Assembly: GCF_005405065.1 (NCBI RefSeq)
Contig: NZ_BJDI01000002.1
Location: 248,001-312,000 of the forward strand
Direction of reading: 5' to 3'
Source: Lactiplantibacillus nangangensis
Lineage (GTDB): Bacteria; Bacillota; Bacilli; Lactobacillales; Lactobacillaceae
DNA length: 64,000 bases
The notes under the pieces are model-generated. The model did not search any database and was not told the origin of the DNA. It was given only the letters and a program-made list of their open reading frames with translations. Every line of letters begins with the position of its first letter. Position 1 is the first letter of the stretch. Position numbers and translations under genes: made by a program. Positions 36,498-44,941 of this stretch are shown piece after piece.

Positions 36498-37226
36498 TTA
36501 GAGATTATTTATTTTAGCAGGATGAAAGTATTGGTTGCTAGTCATTGCTGGTTGGATAAATTGGTATTTGATTAGCTCACGACGGATGGTGTGGTAATCA
36601 AAGTAAATTGGTTTTAAATAAGCGTTAATTGCTGTCACTGACAGGGGAATGTTTTCAGGAACCTCAGCAACAATTCGGGTTAACACGGTCATCAGAGCGG
36701 CATGTTTTTGTGGTAATCGTTTTAGCCGAACTGGATCCTGATCAAAATCAAAATAGGTTTTAAGAATTTTAGCAGTTTCATCTTCTGTGAGCAGTTGTGC
36801 CTGATTTTGCGTATCGACCGCCGTTGTTGCCTCGTTCGTCACAGGTGCATCTGTGGACGTATTAAAAACCGTTTCGTAAACAGCCAAATAAAACTTGGCT
36901 TGCTTTGCTTTCTCACGAAAAGTGAATTTTTGATGGCGAACGGTAGCAGGGGCAACCTGTAATTGTTCGGCTAGGGCTTGATCTTTGATGCCAGTAGCAA
37001 AAGCAGTCAATAAATCTTGCTGCTTAACAGTGAGCGTATTATAGCGACTCTTTAAATGCAGTAGTTGAGACTGGTTGCCACCATGAACTATGTCGAGATG
37101 ATTCTGCAGTTGGTCCAGTGAGGTCTCGCTTGGCCAGGCCGCTTGGCAATAATTGCAGGCAAGACCCTGAGGTGTGGCGTGCCAGCCTTGTTGTAATTCG
37201 TTGAGCGTTAATTTAGCTAAATTCAT
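36498..37226 (-). CDS. DNA-binding protein: C2H2-like zinc motif + LuxR-type HTH + DUF2087
   Basis: The 242-residue protein has three parts. An N-terminal motif has Cys24, Cys27, His43 and His48 (C-x2-C-x15-H-x4-H), the spacing of a zinc finger. A helix-turn-helix follows (about 64-105, LTVKQQDLLTAFATGIKDQA then LQVAPATVRHQK), like LuxR/sigma-70 region 4. After an acidic linker, residues about 160-235 form a DUF2087 domain (VRLKRLPQKHAALMTVL, FDYHTIRRELIKYQF). GGAGG precedes the ATG. A large double palindrome overlaps its predicted promoter, which suggests autoregulation. Target genes are unknown. Confidence 0.82.
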   Translation of the reverse strand: MNLAKLTLNELQQGWHATPQGLACNYCQAAWPSETSLDQLQNHLDIVHGGNQSQLLHLKSRYNTLTVKQQDLLTAFATGIKDQALAEQLQVAPATVRHQKFTFREKAKQAKFYLAVYETVFNTSTDAPVTNEATTAVDTQNQAQLLTEDETAKILKTYFDFDQDPVRLKRLPQKHAALMTVLTRIVAEVPENIPLSVTAINAYLKPIYFDYHTIRRELIKYQFIQPAMTSNQYFHPAKINNL

Positions 37227-37253
37227 GTGTTGACCTCCTTCATAAACACAACT

Positions 37254-37282
37254 ATTATAACATTGTTTGCTAATATGATAAA
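37254..37282 (-). promoter_or_regulatory. predicted promoter of the DUF2087 regulator
   Basis: On the minus strand TTTATC and a perfect TATAAT are spaced 17 bp. The -35 lies inside the left arm of the palindrome at 37262-37321, so binding there should block transcription. Confidence 0.5.
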
Positions 37283-37321
37283 CATAACGTCGCTTATATG
37301 TTTATCATATTAGTAAACAAT
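37262..37321. promoter_or_regulatory. 60-bp near-perfect palindrome, double operator
   Basis: Two 25-bp arms (37262-37286 and 37297-37321) match with a single mismatch around a 10-base spacer. Each arm holds a 19-bp element of its own dyad form, GTTTGCTAATATGATAAAC (37265-37283) and GTTTATCATATTAGTAAAC (37300-37318), centred 35 bp apart. No T run follows, so it is an operator, not a terminator. Confidence 0.75.
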
Positions 37322-37370
37322 AATTAAACCGTACTTTCAAAATAAATGTTACGGAATTTGCACTTAGCCA

Positions 37371-37400
37371 TTAACAATCTGTGTAATTAAGTTAGATAAT
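37371..37400 (+). promoter_or_regulatory. predicted murQ promoter
   Basis: TTAACA (37371-37376) and GATAAT (37395-37400) with an 18-bp spacer, each 5 of 6 to consensus. This gives a leader of about 170 bases before murQ; no terminator is visible in that leader. Confidence 0.5.
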
Positions 37401-37575
37401 AGAAATGAGACAGTAGCCATAATTGGTTTTTCAGTTTATCTTATGAGCCGTTGGAACAATAGTGATTCATGCGTGATTGGGATAATTTACTTCAGCTATG
37501 TCTTCGGTAGGAATCTGATGACTGGAAGCATCCTTAAACAAATCCAGTGCAACTAGTATTAAGGAGGGAAAATTG

Positions 37576-38466
37576 ATGGAATTAGAAAAACTAACTACCG
37601 AAATGCGGAATCCAAAGAGTATGGCGTTAGATACCCTGTCAATTCATGATATTTTGGCTTTAATGAACCAAGAAGATCAGCAGGTACCGCAGGCGGTCAA
37701 AAAGGCATTACCACAGATTGAAAGCGCTGTCGATACCATTGCGGCGACTTTCAAACGTGGTGGTCGGTTATTTTACTTGGGTGCAGGGACAAGTGGGCGC
37801 CTAGGCGTATTAGATGCGGCTGAGTGTGTGCCAACTTTTGGTACGGCACCAAGCATGGTTCAAGGGTTCATCGCTGGTGGGATGCCTGCAATGACGGCGG
37901 CCGTTGAAGGCGCTGAAGATTCGGCCAAATTGGGCCAACAGGATTTAAGAAAGGCCAAATTGGCAGCTAGTGACACCGTCGTTGGTATCGCGGCCAGTGG
38001 GCGGACCCCATACGTGGTTGGTGGCCTAGATTATGCACAACGAGTTGGCGCGGCGACGATCAGCCTTGCTTGCAATCATCGGGCAACGATTAGTGCCCAT
38101 GCTCAAGTGGCGATTGAGGTCGAGGTTGGGCCAGAAATTTTAACGGGATCAACGCGACTGAAAGCTGGAACTGCGCAAAAGTTAGTACTCAATATGCTCT
38201 CAACCGTTTCAATGATTAGTATCGGTAAGGTTTATCAAAATTTGATGGTTGATGTGCAACCGACTAACGAAAAATTGGTCGAACGAGCCAAGCGAATCAT
38301 TATGCAGGCGACCGACTGTTCCTTAGCAACGGCAACGACAGCTTTTGATGCCGCTGGTCAGGATGTCAAATTAGCAATTGTAATGGTGTTAACGGATATG
38401 AGTCGAGATGAAGCTGCTCAACGGCTGAATACAGTCCATGGATTTGTCCGCAAAGCCGTCAATTAA
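37576..38466 (+). CDS. murQ: N-acetylmuramic acid 6-phosphate etherase
   Basis: The 296-residue protein contains the SIS-domain signature of Mur[22 protein letters not shown] (about 73-93, written here as [12 protein letters not shown] and AAECVPTFG), and EGAEDSA with the catalytic Glu. It cleaves the lactyl ether of MurNAc-6-phosphate to give GlcNAc-6-phosphate and D-lactate, part of cell wall sugar recycling. AAGGAGGG lies 7 bases before the ATG at 37576. The next gene, 16 bases downstream, is the matching PTS permease. Confidence 0.96.
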   Translation: MELEKLTTEMRNPKSMALDTLSIHDILALMNQEDQQVPQAVKKALPQIESAVDTIAATFKRGGRLFYLGAGTSGRLGVLDAAECVPTFGTAPSMVQGFIAGGMPAMTAAVEGAEDSAKLGQQDLRKAKLAASDTVVGIAASGRTPYVVGGLDYAQRVGAATISLACNHRATISAHAQVAIEVEVGPEILTGSTRLKAGTAQKLVLNMLSTVSMISIGKVYQNLMVDVQPTNEKLVERAKRIIMQATDCSLATATTAFDAAGQDVKLAIVMVLTDMSRDEAAQRLNTVHGFVRKAVN

Positions 38467-38482
38467 AAGGAAGTTATGACGC

Positions 38483-39964
38483 ATGGCTGAAGATAAGTAT
38501 GTTCGAATGGCCCATGCCATTTATGATCATGTGGGTGGGCCGCAGAATATTGTAAAATTGATTCATTGTACGACGCGGGTACGGCTGACGATTCGTGACG
38601 AGTCAATCGTGGCTATCGACGATCTGAAAGCTATCGATGGGGTGTTGGGAGTTGTCCAGGAAGATACGCTCCAAATTGTCGTTGGTCCGGGTGCCGTTGA
38701 CAAAGTGGCAGCGGAAATGCTCAAAGCAGTTGGCGTCGGTTTAGGTGAGCCATTTCCAGCACCGAAAGCAGTTGCACGATCGTCCCAGTCTACGCATCTG
38801 ACAAATAAGGAAAAGGTTGAGGCTAAAGCTAAACAGGTCCATACGGCTCGGCGGGCGAAAATTAAGCAGTCGTCAATGCGAAAGTTTGCGAGTGCTATTT
38901 CGAGTATTTTTGTGCCATTGATTCCTGTGTTTATCGGTGCTGGGCTAATTTCCGGCATTGCAGCCATCCTGTCGAATCTGATGGTGGCAGGCAATATTAG
39001 TCACAATTGGACGGACTTTATTAATATTTTGAGAGTCATCAGTAATGGCCTATTCTCCTATTTAGTGATTTATGTCGGCATCAATTCGGCAACCGTTTTT
39101 GGTGCTACGGCTGGCCTCGGCGGGGTTATCGGGGCAGTGACACTGTTAACTGGGATTGCCCCAGGGACACCGATTCAGAATAGCTTTAACGGTCAAGCAC
39201 TATCAGCTGGTCAAGGTGGCATCATTGGCGTCATCTTTGCAGTGTGGGTGTTGTCAATCGTTGAAAAATGGTTACATCAAGTGATGCCAGATGCAATTGA
39301 CTCGATTTTGACCCCACTAATTACATTGTTTGTCATGGGAGTCTTCACAATTTACTTAGTGATGCCAATTGCCGGCAGCATTTCAACAGGATTGATTAGC
39401 GGTATTGAATGGCTCTTGGCCATTGGTGGGGGCTTCTCCGGCTTTATACTGGGGGCGTTCTTCTTACCACTAGTCATGACCGGATTACATCAGCTTTTAC
39501 TGCCAATTCATGTCGAAATGATTAATAAGCTCGGTTTTACCCCACTCTTACCAATTTTCGCGATGGCGGGGGCCGGTCAAGTTGGGGCAGCGTTTGCGCT
39601 TTGGCTTCGTTGTCGAAATAATAAAGAATTAACAAGCTTGATTAAAGGCGCCTTACCAGTTGGCATGCTCGGTATTGGTGAACCGTTAATGTATGGCGTC
39701 ACGTTACCATTAGGGCGGCCATTTATCACAGCTTGTCTTGGTGGTGGCATTGGCGGGGCGGTCATCGGTGGTTTCGGCCATATTGGTGCGATGACGATTG
39801 GGCTGTCTGGGGCTGCCTTAATTCCACTGATTACTGATGGTCATTGGCTTGGATATGTCATTGGACTATTAGCAGCTTATGCGGGTGGCTTCATAGTGAC
39901 TTATTTCTTTGGTGTTCCTAAGGATGCTATGGTGGCGAAGGATAAAGCTGGCAACTTGAGTTAA
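38483..39964 (+). CDS. murP: PTS EIIBC component, probable MurNAc-specific permease
   Basis: The 493-residue protein has an N-terminal EIIB domain of the glucose/sucrose superfamily with the phosphorylated Cys in KLIHCTTRVRL (about residue 29), a basic linker (about 110-135), and a polytopic EIIC domain containing GIGEPLMYGVTLPLGRPF near 395. There is no EIIA domain, as in MurP of E. coli, which borrows EIIA-Glc. Context after murQ makes MurNAc the likely substrate. AAAGGAAG precedes the ATG. Confidence 0.88.
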   Translation: MAEDKYVRMAHAIYDHVGGPQNIVKLIHCTTRVRLTIRDESIVAIDDLKAIDGVLGVVQEDTLQIVVGPGAVDKVAAEMLKAVGVGLGEPFPAPKAVARSSQSTHLTNKEKVEAKAKQVHTARRAKIKQSSMRKFASAISSIFVPLIPVFIGAGLISGIAAILSNLMVAGNISHNWTDFINILRVISNGLFSYLVIYVGINSATVFGATAGLGGVIGAVTLLTGIAPGTPIQNSFNGQALSAGQGGIIGVIFAVWVLSIVEKWLHQVMPDAIDSILTPLITLFVMGVFTIYLVMPIAGSISTGLISGIEWLLAIGGGFSGFILGAFFLPLVMTGLHQLLLPIHVEMINKLGFTPLLPIFAMAGAGQVGAAFALWLRCRNNKELTSLIKGALPVGMLGIGEPLMYGVTLPLGRPFITACLGGGIGGAVIGGFGHIGAMTIGLSGAALIPLITDGHWLGYVIGLLAAYAGGFIVTYFFGVPKDAMVAKDKAGNLS

Positions 39965-40019
39965 AATTAATGACGTTAGATTGACCGTTTTAATGATATC
40001 CGTCAGACTAAGGTCAGCA

Positions 40020-40079
40020 GAAAAAATCCCAACAAGCCGACTCACCATTTAGGTGAAACCGACTTGTTGGGATTTTTTG
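40020..40079. terminator. long bidirectional terminator
   Basis: Stem AAAAAATCCCAACAAG / CTTGTTGGGATTTTTT with an inner TCACC..GGTGA hairpin, between convergent murP and rqcH. Confidence 0.92.
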
Positions 40080-40086
40080 ATGTCGC

Positions 40087-41793
40087 TTATTTTTTTGGTG
40101 TTAATTGTTCGACTAAACTAGCATCGGGTGAAACGTACAAGGTCTTTTGGCCTTCATAGATCACTAACCCTGGCTTGGCGCCGTTGGGTTTTCGGATGCG
40201 TTTAACTTGGACGTAATCTACTGGCACGGTGGCTGAATCACGAGCCTTTGAGAAATAGGCTGCTAAATTAGCGGCCTCCGACAGCGTTTGCTCACTTGGT
40301 TCTGAGCTGTGAATAATTACATGTGAGCCGGGGATCTTCTGCGTATGCAACCAGTAATCTGTCTTGCGGGCCGTCTTTAAGGTCAATTGATCGTTTTGGC
40401 GGTTGTTTTTCCCAACCGAAATCTCTGTCCCGTCACTGGCAAAGAATTGTTGCGGTTGACTCAATTTTCGAGATGCCCGCTGTTTTTTCTTGGCCTTATG
40501 CTGTTTCAAGTAACCTTGCTGCGTTAATTCTTCACGAATTTCTGCGATGTCGGCAGGTGCCGCGAGTTCGATTTGGGTTTGGATATTATCCAAATAATCG
40601 ATTTCGGCTTGGGTCAAGTCGAGCTGTTCACCAACGTAGATGACGGCATTCTTTTGTTTTTGATAACGTGAGAAATACTTTTGCGCGTTACGAGAAGGTG
40701 ACAGCTGATTAGATAATTGAATCTTTAACGGTGCATTATCATGATAATAATCTGGCAGGGTGATTTCAGTCATCCCACGTTTAACTTCATGCAAATAGGT
40801 CGTTAAGATTTCACCCTTCAACCGGAGCTCGTCTGCCTGTTTGGTATTAGCAAGGGTTTGCTGTAGTTTCTTATATTTATTGCGATTCTTTTTCAAATCG
40901 TTACGAACGACGCGAACAAGGTTGCCGGCTTGTTGTTGTGATCGTTCCCGCTGCGCTGCGTCTTCGTAATAGAAGTCTAGTAGCTGGCTTAGCGACTCAA
41001 ACTGGCGTCGCTGTTCGCCAAAACTAGTAAAGGGCCCAGCCGCAAACATCGTCTTGTGATTAGCCAGCGTAATCAAAGTCGGCTGTGGCTGATCAAATTG
41101 GGTCAGAAAGGCATGATAATGGCTACTTAAATCACCAGGTTGGTGTAAATCGGCAGCTAATTGGTGGGCACTATCTCGACCTAGGCCTTGGTAGTGCTGT
41201 TGCAGTTGCTTAGCTAAGACGTCTTCATTAGGAAACTGCTTTACTAAGGCTTGATAGTCGTTGTTCGTGGTAAACGGATCCAATTTCGTTTGCTTGGGTG
41301 GTTCAATATAAGTTGCACCCGGCAATAATAGACGGTACCGGTTTTGGTCGGCGCCGACGTGCTTGATGACGTCTAAAATTTTACCAGTCTGATTGTCGAC
41401 TAAGATGACATTACTGTGGCGGGCCATAATTTCAATAATTAATGTCAGCGTTTCAGCGTCACCAAGTTCGTTACGGGTCGTGATGGTAAAATGAACGACC
41501 CGGTCATTGGCCATTTGCTTGATTTCAGTAATAATCGCGCCTTGCAAGTATTTCCGCATCATCATCGCGAAGTTAGTTGGTACGGCAGGATTAACGTAAG
41601 GAATTTTCGTCACTTGAACCCGTGGGTAAGTTGGGTCAGCCGAAAGCAAGACGGGCCAATTTTTACCATTTGCACGTACGGTTAAAATCAGTTCGTTTTG
41701 ATAGGGCTGATGAATTTTTGAAATTCGTCCACTTACTAAGGTAGTTTTTAGTTCAGTGACCATGGCATGGGTAAATAGACCATCAAAAGACAT
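40087..41793 (-). CDS. rqcH: NFACT-family ribosome quality control factor RqcH (fibronectin-binding A-like)
   Basis: The 568-residue protein has NFACT-N (1-about 260), a coiled-coil region (about 275-430), and a C-terminal NFACT-R domain with TDYWLHTQKIPGSHVII. From the ATG at 41793 (AAAGTGAG upstream) the Asp-Arg pair in MANDRVV falls exactly at residues 97-98, matching the DR motif of B. subtilis RqcH needed for tRNA-Ala recruitment and alanine tailing of stalled nascent chains. This supports both the start and the function. Older annotations as fibronectin-binding protein reflect possible moonlighting at the surface. Monocistronic. Confidence 0.93.
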   Translation of the reverse strand: MSFDGLFTHAMVTELKTTLVSGRISKIHQPYQNELILTVRANGKNWPVLLSADPTYPRVQVTKIPYVNPAVPTNFAMMMRKYLQGAIITEIKQMANDRVVHFTITTRNELGDAETLTLIIEIMARHSNVILVDNQTGKILDVIKHVGADQNRYRLLLPGATYIEPPKQTKLDPFTTNNDYQALVKQFPNEDVLAKQLQQHYQGLGRDSAHQLAADLHQPGDLSSHYHAFLTQFDQPQPTLITLANHKTMFAAGPFTSFGEQRRQFESLSQLLDFYYEDAAQRERSQQQAGNLVRVVRNDLKKNRNKYKKLQQTLANTKQADELRLKGEILTTYLHEVKRGMTEITLPDYYHDNAPLKIQLSNQLSPSRNAQKYFSRYQKQKNAVIYVGEQLDLTQAEIDYLDNIQTQIELAAPADIAEIREELTQQGYLKQHKAKKKQRASRKLSQPQQFFASDGTEISVGKNNRQNDQLTLKTARKTDYWLHTQKIPGSHVIIHSSEPSEQTLSEAANLAAYFSKARDSATVPVDYVQVKRIRKPNGAKPGLVIYEGQKTLYVSPDASLVEQLTPKK

Positions 41794-42079
41794 GTGATCA
41801 CTCACTTTCATATAATAGAATCATTTTTGACTATCGTTTTGATAGTCAACCTTACCCAGTATACCGTGGGACCGGGCTTGGTGCAAAGGAAGCGGTCGTT
41901 GGGTCAAAGAAAAGGTCGTTCTTAGATGACCAAGTGAAAATTGCTAATTTGATTTGGATAAACCTAATGCTATATGCAATAACGAGTTTAACAACATTTT
42001 GCCCAAAAACGGGTTTCATCACGGCACCCCTTATTGTATAATACAAGATGGATTGAAACTTTTTTTGGGAGGGTTCTAC

Positions 42080-42502
42080 ATGAAATCGAGTTTAGCAGCT
42101 TTGGCGGCCACCGCCAAGCAACAAACAGTCGTATTAAAACAAATCACCAAGGCTCAGGGCGTCACAGTTGCCGAATGGCAATTATTAGGCCAGTTATTAG
42201 CTGGGTTTAATACACAGGAAAAATTGGCGGCAGAGATGCAGTTAGATACATCGACGTTGAGTCGTCAATTGGCTAGCTTGGTCAAGAAAGGCCAGCTGAG
42301 TAAAGAAGCCATTGGCCGGGATCGGCGCCAATTAATCTATACCGTGACCCCGACTGGAGAAGCCGCAGTTTCGGACATCAACCAGGCTTACAACGACTAT
42401 GAAGCCGCGGTTTTTGATAAATGGCCACAAGATGAACAAAACTTGTTACGGATTTTACTCAATCGGTTGAACAAATCTGTTGATCGGACCTTGGTCAGCT
42501 AA
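42080..42502 (+). CDS. MarR-family transcriptional regulator
   Basis: The 140-residue protein has a MarR winged helix: EWQLLGQLLAGFNTQEKLAA, then LDTSTLSRQLASLVKKGQLS (recognition helix) and the wing GRDRRQLIYTVTPTGE with the conserved DxR-type residues. GGGAGGG lies about 9 bases before the ATG at 42080, so the longer in-frame extension to 41954 is rejected. It precedes degV by 92 bases and is divergent from rqcH. Ligand and targets unknown. Confidence 0.88.
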   Translation: MKSSLAALAATAKQQTVVLKQITKAQGVTVAEWQLLGQLLAGFNTQEKLAAEMQLDTSTLSRQLASLVKKGQLSKEAIGRDRRQLIYTVTPTGEAAVSDINQAYNDYEAAVFDKWPQDEQNLLRILLNRLNKSVDRTLVS

Positions 42503-42594
42503 GCCACTTTTTGGTAGTTATGACAAGGTGGAGGCAATTTAGGTTTTATGCTATGATAATGAGTATTATTTTAGATGAGAAGTAGGTGTATGTC

Positions 42595-43461
42595 ATGAAG
42601 ATTGCTGTTGTTACTGACAGCACCAGCTATTTGACACCGCGAGAGGTTGCTGACAACGATATTCATGTTGTGCCGATTCCGGTGATCATAGATGGCAAAG
42701 TGTATCAAGAAGGCGTCGATATTACGACCGAAGACTTCTACGCGAATATGCGGACGTTCAAGTCGTTTCCAAGCACATCTCAGCCACCCGTTGGGGAAAT
42801 GATCGAGTTTTACAACAAGTTGGGTGACGAAGGCTATGACGCCGTAATCAGCATTCACCTTGCAAGTACGATTTCTGGTTTCTACAATAGTCTGGAACAG
42901 ATGCGAGGACTGGTCACTAAGACCAAGCTCTATCCCTATGACTCACAAATTACGGTGCGTTTAATGGGTTATTTAGCAATTGAAGCGGCACGGATGGCGA
43001 AGGCTGGACATTCAGTAGAAGAAATCTTTGCGCGCTTAGATGATTTGAGAGCGACGATGGGTGAATACTTTATCGTGGATGATTTGCAGAACTTAGTCCG
43101 CGGAGGGCGTTTGTCGAATGCATCCGCCTTTATCGGCAGTGTCTTGCGCATCAAACCTATTCTAACGTTTAATGAGAAACACGAAATTGTGGCGTTTGAA
43201 AAGGTTCGGTCGACTAAGAAAGCCATTGCCCGCGTCGAGCAATTGTTTGCCAAGGCGCAAGCGGAGATAAATTATCCGTTGCGTGCGATTATCGTGCAAG
43301 GCAATAACTTGGATGCGGCACAAGCTTGGAAAACGAAACTGCAACAAAAATATCCAGAAATGCCGATCGATATCACTTACTTTGGCCCAGTTATCGGGAC
43401 CCATTTAGGGGATAAATCGTTGGCGTTGGCTTGGCTAAAAGATATTGATAAGGCGTACTAA
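42595..43461 (+). CDS. DegV family fatty-acid-binding protein
   Basis: The 288-residue protein has the DegV opening VVTDSTSYL, the Ser-containing FPSTSQPPVGEM block that contacts the fatty acid carboxylate, IHLASTISGFYNS, and the late GPVIGTHLGDKSLAL motif. DegV/FakB proteins present fatty acids to the FakA kinase for phospholipid synthesis; fakA is not in the window. AGGTG lies 6 bases before the ATG at 42595. The GNAT gene follows after two bases. Confidence 0.93.
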   Translation: MKIAVVTDSTSYLTPREVADNDIHVVPIPVIIDGKVYQEGVDITTEDFYANMRTFKSFPSTSQPPVGEMIEFYNKLGDEGYDAVISIHLASTISGFYNSLEQMRGLVTKTKLYPYDSQITVRLMGYLAIEAARMAKAGHSVEEIFARLDDLRATMGEYFIVDDLQNLVRGGRLSNASAFIGSVLRIKPILTFNEKHEIVAFEKVRSTKKAIARVEQLFAKAQAEINYPLRAIIVQGNNLDAAQAWKTKLQQKYPEMPIDITYFGPVIGTHLGDKSLALAWLKDIDKAY

Positions 43462-43463
43462 AA

Positions 43464-43895
43464 ATGGAATTTACTTTTTCAAAGAGTGCTGCGACCCAAG
43501 CCGCGGCCTATGCGTTGCGACAAGCCGTGTTTGTTGAAGAACGTGGGATTGACGCAACAGTCGAGTTTGATGATAAAGACACTGATGACCGGGTGTATGT
43601 CGTTGCTTACGAGCAAGCAAACTTGCCGTTGGCGACTTTGCGACTGGAACCACAAGCGGATCACGTGATGCGCTTTGGCCGGGTTTGTACGCGTCAAACT
43701 TATCGTGGTCATGGGATTGGTCAGCAGTTGCTGACGGTAGCTGAAGTTTGGTCTGCCAAACATGGTTATACGACTGGTTTAATTCATGGTGAAGTGACAG
43801 CGCAAGGGTTTTATGAGCGTTGTGGTTATCAAGTGATTGCTGGGCCTTATGATGAAGATGGGGCGCCAGTCGTGGTCATGACAAAACAGTTTTAG
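43464..43895 (+). CDS. GNAT family N-acetyltransferase
   Basis: The 143-residue protein has a GNAT fold: VFVEERGI near the N-terminus, VMRFGRVCTRQTYRGHGIGQ with the acetyl-CoA pyrophosphate loop (RGHGIG), and a C-terminal FYERCGYQVI strand. It resembles ElaA/YjcF-type acetyltransferases of unknown substrate. It begins two bases after the degV stop and has no separate promoter, so it is translationally coupled with degV. Confidence 0.9.
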   Translation: MEFTFSKSAATQAAAYALRQAVFVEERGIDATVEFDDKDTDDRVYVVAYEQANLPLATLRLEPQADHVMRFGRVCTRQTYRGHGIGQQLLTVAEVWSAKHGYTTGLIHGEVTAQGFYERCGYQVIAGPYDEDGAPVVVMTKQF

Positions 43896-43909
43896 CAATT
43901 TTTTGATAG

Positions 43910-43940
43910 AGGCGTTGCGGCAGTGGTCGTAGCGCCTTTT
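43910..43940 (+). terminator. rho-independent terminator
   Basis: Imperfect stem GGCGTTGCG / CGTAGCGCC (7 of 9 paired) with TTTT, after the GNAT gene. Confidence 0.6.
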
Positions 43941-44005
43941 CATTGGTTTGTTTGTCGTCGATAACATGGTATCATGGAAACAATTTAGAAGGAGTTGAGG
44001 ATTAG

Positions 44006-44755
44006 TTGAAAACACGTGGGGAATTGAAACAAGAAGTGAAGGAATTATTCAAAGGTAAGTGGAAGAGTGCCATTTTGCTCTGCATCGTGGTCAGCTTACT
44101 ATCAATGTTTGGGGTGATGTCACAATACTCTAGCCGAATGAATCATGGCAGTGACACTAGCGCTGATTATTCATGGGTCAAGGAGCTATCTCATTTTAGT
44201 GGTCGTGATTTATCGATCATGGCAGGCGTAGTCGTTATCGTCTTGCTCTTACAACTCTTCTTTTATTGTGTGGTTAAAATTTTCATGACCGGGACAATCT
44301 ATTCAATGTTAGACTGGGTCCGGAATCCACAACGTGAGATCCATGCCGTTAGTGATTCAACGGTCGGGTTCACTAAGCAATATGCTTGGCCAATCGTTTG
44401 TTTAGCTATTTTTCAAGCGGCTTTAGTCTTTCTCTGGAGCTTACTATTAGTTGTACCAGGAATCATTAAATCGTTCGCTTACTCGCAAACTTACTTTGTT
44501 TATAAGGATATGTTAGCAGCCACGCCGGCGGGCCATGATCGTCCACGTTATCGGGATGCCATCACGCGGAGTCGTCAGCTGATGAAGGGGCACAAGTTCG
44601 AATATTTTGTCCTTCAACTTAGTTTTATTGGCTGGGCCATCTTAAGTGGTATCACGTTAGGCATTGGTCAACTATGGCTAACGCCTTATCGTTATGGTGT
44701 CTTTGCTAATTATTATGATAATTTAGTCAAGGTCGCAGCAACTGAAAATCAATAA
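44006..44755 (+). CDS. DUF975 family membrane protein
   Basis: The 249-residue protein begins with the DUF975 pattern (TRGELKQEVKELFKGKWKSA), followed by about five membrane segments (about 25-45, 70-95, 130-160, 210-235). It starts at TTG 44006, after GGAGTTGAGG. The family is widespread in firmicutes; function unknown. Monocistronic with its own terminator. Confidence 0.85.
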   Translation: MKTRGELKQEVKELFKGKWKSAILLCIVVSLLSMFGVMSQYSSRMNHGSDTSADYSWVKELSHFSGRDLSIMAGVVVIVLLLQLFFYCVVKIFMTGTIYSMLDWVRNPQREIHAVSDSTVGFTKQYAWPIVCLAIFQAALVFLWSLLLVVPGIIKSFAYSQTYFVYKDMLAATPAGHDRPRYRDAITRSRQLMKGHKFEYFVLQLSFIGWAILSGITLGIGQLWLTPYRYGVFANYYDNLVKVAATENQ

Positions 44756-44768
44756 ACAATTGCATGGG

Positions 44769-44806
44769 AAATGTTTTGGTTTAAAATATCAAAACATTTT
44801 TATTTT
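44769..44806 (+). terminator. rho-independent terminator after DUF975 gene
   Basis: Stem AAATGTTTTG / CAAAACATTT with TTATTTT. Confidence 0.75.
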
Positions 44807-44941
44807 GACATGAATAATAACGGTTGCATCTCCTATTCTGATATCCAAAGTTAAAAAACTATCTTATACTAGCAATTAGGGGGAATTCCTGTATATAGTG
44901 TCTTCAAAAAAACATTAATATAAAGAGGCTGAGTTAGACAT

